A DNA stretch of 64,000 nt from DALYJJ01 sp031969915 (GTDB lineage Bacteria > Acidobacteriota > Terriglobia > Bryobacterales > Bryobacteraceae). Shown here piece by piece: positions 56,624 to 62,202 of this stretch (positions within the stretch are counted from its first letter, which is position 1; every line of letters begins with the position of its first letter). The notes below the pieces were generated by a model. It had not been told where the DNA came from, did no database searches, and saw nothing but the letters and a program-made list of their open reading frames with translations. Location: NCBI GenBank assembly GCA_031969915.1, contig DALYJJ010000010.1, positions 1 to 64,000 on the forward strand. Direction: 5' to 3'. The translations under genes and the position numbers were made by a program.

Positions 56624-57429
56624 CCTCTGGGGAGCGCCGCGTTGGCGAGTACTTCGGCTGAACTGCCCAGAATAAGGCGTCTGTTGCTCTCAACCTGCCT
56701 GGGCTTCAGCGATGATCGCCCGATTCGACTGCGGTATTCCCGCATGCCCCCGGCCATCTCGACAGCGTCCTCCTGCAATCGGGCGATGAACTCCCGCGCT
56801 GTTGGAACCGTCCTCCGACAATCGAGTGCCCATTGCCCCGTTTTGAGCAAGGCGCATCGGGCAAACCGCCGGGTCTTCTCGGAACTCAGGATCAGTACCC
56901 GACGCAGCGCTAGTTCGATCGTGTTGCGCAGCCACCACGGGAGGTTGAGTTGATAGGGTTCCCAGTCGTAGTCAGGGATCGACCGCGAACGCAGATCGTT
57001 CTCTCTGTCGAGCACGCGCGTCCATTCGATTACTTCTGCTAGTCCTTGAGGGCTCACAGGAGTAGTCTTGACGTGCGCAATGAAATGACTCAGGGGGTTG
57101 ATGTCACAACCGATGAATCTGCGGCCCGCCGCGACGGCTTCTACTGCCGAAGTACCGCCGCCCATGAAAGGGTCGAGCACCGTGTCGCCTGGGTCAGTCA
57201 GGCCTTCAATCGCACAGCGTGCGAATTGGGGGGAGAACCGTGCCGGATAGCGGTAGTAGCCGTGAGTCGATCCAGCAACGGGATCGGTTGAGGCCGCCGA
57301 CGCAAGCAGCGCCGCGAAACGCGAAGTGTGTTGATCGACGCGCACGCTTTTCTGACTCCGAAACAATTCCAGCCGCAATTGTAGCACTTGCCTCTCGCGA
57401 GACCTTGGCGAAGACCTTGACTGCTTCAA
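56512..57429 (-). CDS. DNA methyltransferase (N4-cytosine/N6-adenine type), probably C-terminally truncated
   Basis: A 305-residue frame with SAM-dependent DNA methylase motifs. HGYYRYPARFSPQFARCAIE precedes the SAM-binding motif VLDPFMGGGTSAVEAVAAGR, then FIGCDINPLSHFIAHVKTT. The catalytic motif is LILTSPPYA near residue 280. Only about 24 residues follow TSPPY, whereas relatives carry a further 100 or more. The last 112 bases overlap the next gene in another frame, so a deletion junction close to 56570-56600 is suspected. The start is TTG at 57429 by default. Probably a remnant of a modification or defence locus. Confidence 0.75.
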   Translation of the reverse strand: MKQSRSSPRSRERQVLQLRLELFRSQKSVRVDQHTSRFAALLASAASTDPVAGSTHGYYRYPARFSPQFARCAIEGLTDPGDTVLDPFMGGGTSAVEAVAAGRRFIGCDINPLSHFIAHVKTTPVSPQGLAEVIEWTRVLDRENDLRSRSIPDYDWEPYQLNLPWWLRNTIELALRRVLILSSEKTRRFARCALLKTGQWALDCRRTVPTAREFIARLQEDAVEMAGGMREYRSRIGRSSLKPRQVESNRRLILGSSAEVLANAALPRGWKAPRLILTSPPYAVSAANYSRLTAKDSRKGRYSKT

Positions 57430-57516
57430 GTGGCTCCGTGTTTAGCGCGGAACCTGATTCGGCGTCCATGTTGTTGTGGGTTTGCGCCCTTCCTGCTCTC
57501 GGGCTATTGTGAAGCT

Positions 57517-57765
57517 ATGACGATGGAAGCCATCAAGAACGCCATTGCCGCGCTGCCACTCGAGGAGCGCCACTCACTGGCCGCATGGCTCAACGAACTC
57601 GAATACGACGCCTGGGACAAACAGATGGTCCAGGACTTTTCTCCGGGTGGGCGAGGGATGACTTTGGTCGACAAGGTCAAGCGCGAGATCGCCGAAGGCA
57701 GAAGCATTCCTCTCCAAGAGGGCCTCGCTCTAGCCAAGGCCACACGGAAACAGTCCCGGCAGTGA
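57517..57765 (+). CDS. Addiction-module antitoxin-like protein
   Basis: An 82-residue protein: MTMEAIKNAIAALPLEERHS, LAAWLNELEYDAWDKQMVQD, KREIAEGRSIPLQEGLALAK. The helical AIAALPLEERHSLAAWL segment is typical of small antitoxins paired with RelE/ParE-type toxins. The next gene begins within its stop codon (GTGA) and has the look of such a toxin. Confidence 0.72.
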   Translation: MTMEAIKNAIAALPLEERHSLAAWLNELEYDAWDKQMVQDFSPGGRGMTLVDKVKREIAEGRSIPLQEGLALAKATRKQSRQ

Positions 57766-57992
57766 TCTTCGACCACAGGACGACTGCGTCGTTTTGGGAC
57801 CGCTACAATCAGCTTCCTGAAGGCCTTCGCGATCGTGCAAGTAGACAGTTCGAGTTGCTCAGCGAAGCTCCCAACCATCCCTCAGTACAACTGAAGCCGG
57901 TCGGTGGATTCTCGTCGGCTCGCGTAACAGATGCCTGCCGCGTTCTCGCCTTGCGCGAAGGAAACGTTTTCACCTGGCCTGCACTCGCGTGA
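57762..57992 (+). pseudogene. RelE/ParE-type toxin, probably 3'-truncated
   Basis: Begins at GTG 57762, overlapping the antitoxin stop. The 76-residue product contains FWDRYNQLPEGLRDRASRQF, ELLSEAPNHPSVQLKPVGG and FSSARVTDACRVLALREGN, as in small RelE-like toxins. In relatives the final strand reads like FTWFWIGTHxEYD; here FTW is followed by PALA and a stop. The last ~15 residues are therefore missing, and the break lies about 30 bases before the repeat R1. Confidence 0.65.
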
Positions 57993-58020
57993 AGTTTCCC
58001 ATCCGTTCTTCCGGTTCGCT

Positions 58021-58251
58021 CCCGGATCACGCGCTACTCGCGCTACTCGGAGCCTGAGCGTTAGGGGACCCGTGCCCGCCGAAGACGCCGTCGGCGAGCT
58101 CGAGCACCACGAATCGCCCGCGCTTGCGGTCATAGACGGAGAATTCGCCGGATTGATCGTCGCCCGGGGCCCTCGCGAACAGCAGCACGCCGCGCACGAA
58201 CTCGACCCAGTGAGCGACCAGGCCCTCGCCAAAGATGAGGAAGCGGGCAAC
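58021..58251. repeat. Gene-3'-end repeat R1
   Basis: About 230 bases homologous to 59572-59793. On the minus strand both copies encode the end of a protein, VARFLIFGEGLVAHWVEFVR, GVLLFARAPGDDQSGEF, LADGVFGGHGSPNAQ, and share the same TGA stop context. R1 contains an extra tandem CGCTACTCG. The protein family is not recognised. The whole stretch 57993-58341 carries no other gene. Confidence 0.8.
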
Positions 58252-58341
58252 GAGGCTCAGCGATGGGACCGCAGTCAGGAGACTCAGGGGTGGCAAAGCC
58301 ATTCGCTCTCCACAGAGCTGGCTGTCCTGAGCTGGTTGTCC

Positions 58342-58370
58342 TTGACAGCTTATCGCTATCTATATAGACT
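58342..58370 (+). promoter_or_regulatory. Candidate promoter of padR (58378)
   Basis: TTGACA (58342-58347) is followed by an AT-rich TATCTATATAGACT stretch; TAGACT at 58365-58370 has a 17-base spacer and TATAGA at 58363 a 15-base spacer. The leader before the ATG at 58378 would be only a few bases. Confidence 0.5.
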
Positions 58371-58377
58371 TAACACA

Positions 58378-58704
58378 ATGAGGCGCAATCGCCCACCATC
58401 AGAGCAAGCCATCAGCGTGATCTTGAAGCTGGCTGCGGAGCCTGCCGCTTGGCGGCATGGCTACGAGTTGTGCCAGGAGACTGGGCTCAAGGCAGGTTCA
58501 ATGTATCCGATTCTCATTGGCTTGGCGGACAAGGGCTGGCTGGAGACCGTTTGGGAAACGCAGATTCCGCTGGGGCGTCCACCTCGTCACTTGTACCGGC
58601 TGACAGAGATCGGGCTGAAGCAAGCGGGAGAATTCGCCGCGGCCAAGAGAGAAGCGAAACCGGCAAAGCTGGCCCGATTGCGGCCGCGCATGGGGATGGC
58701 TTGA
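58378..58704 (+). CDS. PadR-like winged-helix regulator
   Basis: A 108-residue protein: EQAISVILKLAAEPAAWRHG, YELCQETGLKAGSMYPILIG, LADKGWLETVWETQIPLGRP, PRHLYRLTEIGLKQAGEFAA. The GSMYPILIGLADKGWLE winged-helix and the RHLYRLTEIG hairpin are typical of PadR. It overlaps the next frame by one base (TGATG). It heads a small operon of membrane-protein genes that lies between repeats R1 and R2. Confidence 0.88.
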   Translation: MRRNRPPSEQAISVILKLAAEPAAWRHGYELCQETGLKAGSMYPILIGLADKGWLETVWETQIPLGRPPRHLYRLTEIGLKQAGEFAAAKREAKPAKLARLRPRMGMA

Positions 58705-58876
58705 TGAGCGCCGGTCTGTTGGATCCGGTCATCTTCGGCGTGGTATTCGCGCCCTCGTCGCGGCGTCTTTTGGGAAACGAGCGATCCGCCGGTTGGCATT
58801 CGTCGGTGCCGGGTTGTCGGTTCGCGCTCTGGGTTACTTCCAGGCCGTCATGCAGTTTCAGGCGGTGCGTGCATGA
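58704..58876 (+). pseudogene. Small membrane-associated frame, apparently frameshifted
   Basis: ATG 58704 overlaps the padR stop and begins MSAGLLDPVIFGVVFA. After that, the adjacent frame reads ALVAASFGKRAIRRLAFVGA and GYFQAVMQFQAVRA, ending in a TGA that overlaps the next gene start (ATGATGG). A single missing base near 58755 would reconcile the two into a protein of about 57 residues. It fits the tightly packed operon but is not a recognised family. Confidence 0.4.
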
Positions 58877-59514
58877 TGGACTGGCCGGAGCGTCTATTGA
58901 TCGCCGCGGTCCGGTGCATGCCTGTGCTGCGAAGGGAATGGGGTGAGGCGATGCTGGCGGAACTCGCTAGTGTGCGCCTCTCGCCGGCGCGCTGGCGGTT
59001 CGCAATTGGGTGCGCGGCAACGGCGCTGGAGGAATCAATGAGGTCTCTTGGGACGAGAGCACGTGGCGTGGCCTTGATCAGTTTGATCTGGGCATCACTG
59101 TGGGCGGTAATGTTTGGCGCGCTTTTGTTGGCCCTTGAACGTGTGCTTGGGCCCAGCAACGAGCCTTCACTAATGTTCATGATGTGGACCATCGCTCAGG
59201 TGGGGCTCGTATCTGGCGTTCTTTTTGGCGTTTTGCTCGCACTTGGCGAAAACGGAAAGGCGGTCGAGCAGATCTCTCTCATGCGCGTGACACTTTGGGG
59301 AGCGCTGAGCGCTGCTGTCTTTCCCGTCATGACCGGACGAGCCAACCAAGTTCTTTGGACTTGCGCATTCGGCGTGATCGTTGCGGTCGCAATGGTCGCA
59401 TTGGCGAGACGGGCCGCTCTTTCCCGTCTGGACCGAACGCCGGGCTTGCTGAGCGCGTGCGCCCTTCTGCCGGTGAAGGACGCTGTGAATCCTCGACTCG
59501 GGAGTTTGGCATGA
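58873..59514 (+). CDS. Membrane protein of the PadR operon, unknown function
   Basis: A 213-residue protein: a cytoplasmic head (DWPERLLIAAVRCMPVLRRE, WGEAMLAELASVRLSPARWR) followed by four hydrophobic helices (GVALISLIWASLWAVMFGAL, MFMMWTIAQVGLVSGVLFGV, VTLWGALSAAVFPVMTG, FGVIVAVAMVALA). Similar proteins accompany PadR regulators in Acidobacteriota; the role is unknown. Start and stop both overlap neighbouring frames by 4 bases, so it belongs to a compact operon. Confidence 0.75.
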   Translation: MMDWPERLLIAAVRCMPVLRREWGEAMLAELASVRLSPARWRFAIGCAATALEESMRSLGTRARGVALISLIWASLWAVMFGALLLALERVLGPSNEPSLMFMMWTIAQVGLVSGVLFGVLLALGENGKAVEQISLMRVTLWGALSAAVFPVMTGRANQVLWTCAFGVIVAVAMVALARRAALSRLDRTPGLLSACALLPVKDAVNPRLGSLA

Positions 59515-59571
59515 GGTTCGTCGTGGTTGTCGGAACTATCGCCCACGATCAACAAAACATTTCTGCCCGTG
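59511..59571 (+). pseudogene. Third PadR-operon gene, cut off by repeat R2
   Basis: ATG 59511 overlaps the preceding stop (ATGA) and starts MRFVVVVGTIAHDQQNISAR. After about 20 codons the sequence enters repeat R2, where the frame soon stops at 59606. It looks like the 5' end of a truncated gene. Confidence 0.45.
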
Positions 59572-59793
59572 CCCGAATCACGCGCTTCTCGGAACCTGAG
59601 CGTTAGGGCGGCCGTACCCGCCGAAGACGCCGTCGGCGAGGCCGAGCGGCAAGAACTGCCCGCGCTTGCCGTCCTTGACATAGAATTCGCCGGATTGTTC
59701 GCCGCCCGGCGCTATGGCGAACAGCAGCACGCCGCGCGCGAACTCGACACAGTGAGTGACCAAGCCTTGGCTTAAGGCGAGGAGCCGGGCAAC
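59572..59793. repeat. Gene-3'-end repeat R2
   Basis: Homologous to R1. The minus-strand peptide VARLLALSQGLVTHCVEFAR, GVLLFAIAPGGEQSGEF, LADGVFGGYGRPNAQ parallels R1 through to the same stop codon. R1 and R2 are direct repeats flanking the PadR operon. Confidence 0.8.
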
Positions 59794-59795
59794 AC

Positions 59796-60032
59796 TTGTC
59801 CGATTGGTCGGAACGCCTGTGGATCGACGTGGGCGCGGGCCGCTTGCTTCAGTCCCTCATTCGCCGCTACGAATGGGGCCAGGCCAGCCCACGCCTTTTC
59901 TGGTTCCGCCGGCACACCTTCGACTGGCGCGTCATCGGCAACACGATCAGCGACGATGTGTTTCGCTTCCAGCCGCCGCGCGGCGCTCGGCTGGTGGAGA
60001 CCTTCTGCCCCGCGCGTAGCGGCTCCACTTAG
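59796..60032 (+). other. Unidentified open frame, possibly a gene fragment
   Basis: A 78-codon frame from TTG 59796 with protein-like composition (SDWSERLWIDVGAGRLLQSL, IRRYEWGQASPRLFWFRRHT, FDWRVIGNTISDDVFRFQPP). No ribosome site, no recognisable family, and it begins at the edge of R2. It may be a remnant. Nothing else is visible between 59794 and 60125. Confidence 0.3.
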
Positions 60033-60125
60033 GTTTGCGCTGCGTACACCCAAGCGTCGAACACGATGTCGGCGTTGGGTCTTCGTTTATTTGTCCGCTG
60101 GTATCATCGTGGCCAGGACATCGCC

Positions 60126-60356
60126 ATGTCGGGGCAAGTTCAATCTATCGTTGAGGCCGTTCGCAGCTTGACCACTGAACAGCGTAGGGAACTGATGGAA
60201 GCACTAGCAACCATCGAAACACCCCCCACGCCGGTCCCTGGCAGCCGCCAGGCACTGGTCGAGGCGACCAAGGGCAACTACCGTAACGTCCCCACTTCGA
60301 GTGAGTCGTTCATGAGCCGGAAAAGGGAAGATCTCGCTCTGGAATCCCGATCGTGA
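60126..60356 (+). CDS. VapB-like antitoxin
   Basis: A 76-residue protein: MSGQVQSIVEAVRSLTTEQR, RELMEALATIETPPTPVPGS, ATKGNYRNVPTSSESFMSRK. The helical N-terminus and the tail resemble antitoxins encoded before PIN-domain toxins. Its stop overlaps a GTG (GTGA) that opens a PIN-domain frame. The toxin is only a stub, so this antitoxin is probably orphaned. Confidence 0.65.
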   Translation: MSGQVQSIVEAVRSLTTEQRRELMEALATIETPPTPVPGSRQALVEATKGNYRNVPTSSESFMSRKREDLALESRS

Positions 60357-60445
60357 TCTTTGTCCTCGACGCGAGCGCGATGATCGCGTTCCTGCGCGGC
60401 GAGCCCGGCGCCGATCCCGGGTACCGAATTCAGTTCATCCGCTGA
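60353..60445 (+). pseudogene. VapC toxin, N-terminal stub
   Basis: From GTG 60353 the frame gives VIFVLDASAMIAFLRGEPGA, the first strand and helix of a PIN domain with its catalytic aspartate. Similarity ends after about 21 residues; nine unrelated residues and a stop follow. The remaining ~110 residues are absent. Confidence 0.75.
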
Positions 60446-60511
60446 GGGTAGCAACCCGGACCGAGGCGCCGTCCAACCTGGCTTCCCGTCCAAAGGAGCC
60501 CGAACGCACGA

Positions 60512-60555
60512 CAACTATTGTTATAGTTGACAATCGGGCCGGGGGCGATTAATCT
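60512..60555 (+). promoter_or_regulatory. blaI-type promoter with palindromic operator
   Basis: TTGACA (60527-60532), 17 bases, TAATCT (60550-60555) form a good promoter 9 bases before the ATG at 60565. A perfect inverted repeat CAACTAT-TGTT-ATAGTTG (60512-60529) overlaps the -35 box, as expected for a BlaI/MecI operator. The transcript leader would be only a few bases. Confidence 0.7.
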
Positions 60556-60564
60556 ACATCCAGG

Positions 60565-60957
60565 ATGGCGCGACCCAAGAAGGCTCCTCAGTCGCTGACA
60601 CCGCTGGAACTCAAGATCATGCAGGTGCTCTGGTCGGAAGGTCCCTGCAATGTGCAGTCGGTCCACGCCAAGCTCGAGTCGGGGCACGCCTTCACCACCG
60701 TGCAGACGGTGCTCAATGTCCTGCACCAGAAGGGCCGCGTTCGCCGCAAACTCCAGGGACGTGCCTATGAGTATCGGCCCGTCGAATCGAAAGACTCGGT
60801 GCTCGGTCAGGCAGTCCGCGATATGGTCGGGCGGATGTTTGGCGGATCGTCCGAAGATCTCGTCATGAGCCTGGTGAAGACTCGCCAGATCGATTCGGAA
60901 ACCCTGGCTCGCCTGAGCAAGCGGCTCGAGACGATGGAAGAAGGCGAACCCGAATGA
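60565..60957 (+). CDS. BlaI/MecI/CopY family repressor
   Basis: A 130-residue winged-helix protein: LTPLELKIMQVLWSEGPCNV, QSVHAKLESGHAFTTVQTVL, NVLHQKGRVRRKLQGRAYEY, RPVESKDSVLGQAVRDMVGR. The N-terminal DNA-binding and C-terminal dimerisation parts are complete. Repressors of this type are cleaved or released after signalling by a co-encoded M56 membrane peptidase, here overlapping by 4 bases. It probably represses its own operon through the palindrome at 60512-60529. Confidence 0.95.
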   Translation: MARPKKAPQSLTPLELKIMQVLWSEGPCNVQSVHAKLESGHAFTTVQTVLNVLHQKGRVRRKLQGRAYEYRPVESKDSVLGQAVRDMVGRMFGGSSEDLVMSLVKTRQIDSETLARLSKRLETMEEGEPE

Positions 60958-62189
60958 GCGACATTCCGCTATCTTTGAGCTCGTACACCATCAATGCCTT
61001 ATGGCAACTCCCGTTGCTGTTCGCCGCCGGGTGGTGCCTTTCCCGATGGCTAAGACCCGTAGGTCCCGAGTTACAGCACAGAATCTGGATCGCTGTCTTG
61101 ATCGTTGCGGCACTCGCGCCTGCTGCCCCGATGTTCCGCTCCTACTTTGCGCAGCAGGCATCGACGCCAGATAGCAGCGTGCCTCCCGCCGAGATGCCCG
61201 CCTCTCTCACCGGCCGCTTGCTTCCGCCCATCGGTGCCGGCATCGTTCTTCCACCCACTGTGATCCACGTCATCGCCTGGCTGTACGGGGCATCGCTCGT
61301 GTTCTTCTTGATCCGGCTCTGCGTCCAGATTCGCAGGACCTCCGCGCTCGTCGCCGGCGCCGGCCCGGCCCCAATGCAACCGGAATATGTGGCGCTGTGG
61401 GAGAGGTCGAAGGAGCGATTCTCGATCCGAGCGGCCACCCTGCTACGCTCCGATGAAGTTTCCGGACCCGTGACCGCCGGCTTTCGGCACCCAGTCGTCA
61501 TTCTCCCCGCTGCCTTCCTCTGTGCACATTCGGAAACGGAGCTCCTTGCCGCCATCGCGCACGAGTGCGCCCACGTCCGGCGCGATGACTACAGGAAGAA
61601 CCTGTTCTACGAGGTCGTTGCGCTCGCTACGGCGTTTCATCCCGCGACATGGCTCATCAAGTCTCAAATCGCCCAAACCCGGGAAATGGTCTGCGACCGA
61701 ATGGCTGCGGAGCAGCTTTCTGATCGGCGAGCTTACGGACGTTGCTTGCTCCAACTCGCCTCCAGAATGCCGCCGGCCGCGTCAGTAGCAGGTTTTCAGA
61801 CGATAGGAATGTTTGACAAAGATGTTTTTGAAAAGAGAATTATGAATCTTATGATTTCCCCGCCACGAGTCACCGCGATTCGCCGTTACTTACTCAGCGG
61901 CACCGCAGTCGTACTCTTATCTATTTGCGCCGGTGTGGCCGGGGCAATCAGTCAGCCCGTCGCCGCTCAAACCCCGAAACAGACGCAATCCGCCACGAAA
62001 CAGAAAGACGGTCCCAATCTCGACTGCACCTACTACGAAAAAGGCGTCGGGTTCCCGGGAACCTGCGGTCGCGATCAGACGAACAAGGCGAAGTTCGTCT
62101 GCTCCAAGAACGAGGACCTCACTCTCAGCCAAAATCAGGCCGGGTGCGAGTGGAAAGTCTTGCGGGCGGAGAAAGCCAAGCCGGAGTAG
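60954..62189 (+). CDS. BlaR1-like M56 family membrane metallopeptidase
   Basis: A 411-residue protein. Transmembrane helices lie near residues 10-30, 40-55 and 95-120. The gluzincin motif HECAHVRRDDYRKNLFYEVV and the downstream glutamate in QTREMVCDRMAAEQLSDRRA are those of M56 peptidases. A further helix near 303-325 (YLLSGTAVVLLSICAGVAGA) precedes a short cysteine-containing extracytoplasmic tail (LDCTYYEKGVGFPGTCGR). The tail is too short for a penicillin-binding sensor domain, so the signal is probably not a beta-lactam bound as in classical BlaR1. It pairs with the repressor upstream and converges with an ADOP permease gene. Confidence 0.92.
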   Translation: MSDIPLSLSSYTINALWQLPLLFAAGWCLSRWLRPVGPELQHRIWIAVLIVAALAPAAPMFRSYFAQQASTPDSSVPPAEMPASLTGRLLPPIGAGIVLPPTVIHVIAWLYGASLVFFLIRLCVQIRRTSALVAGAGPAPMQPEYVALWERSKERFSIRAATLLRSDEVSGPVTAGFRHPVVILPAAFLCAHSETELLAAIAHECAHVRRDDYRKNLFYEVVALATAFHPATWLIKSQIAQTREMVCDRMAAEQLSDRRAYGRCLLQLASRMPPAASVAGFQTIGMFDKDVFEKRIMNLMISPPRVTAIRRYLLSGTAVVLLSICAGVAGAISQPVAAQTPKQTQSATKQKDGPNLDCTYYEKGVGFPGTCGRDQTNKAKFVCSKNEDLTLSQNQAGCEWKVLRAEKAKPE

Positions 62190-62202
62190 CTTCCCGGCGT
62201 AT

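Noticed and set aside
60413..60431. GATCCCGGGTACCGAATTC resembles a cloning polylinker (SmaI, KpnI and EcoRI sites abut)
   Set aside because: It lacks the SacI segment of common polylinkers, no vector sequence surrounds it, and it falls at a VapC truncation joint in native-looking DNA. Coincidence is more likely, though read inspection would settle it.
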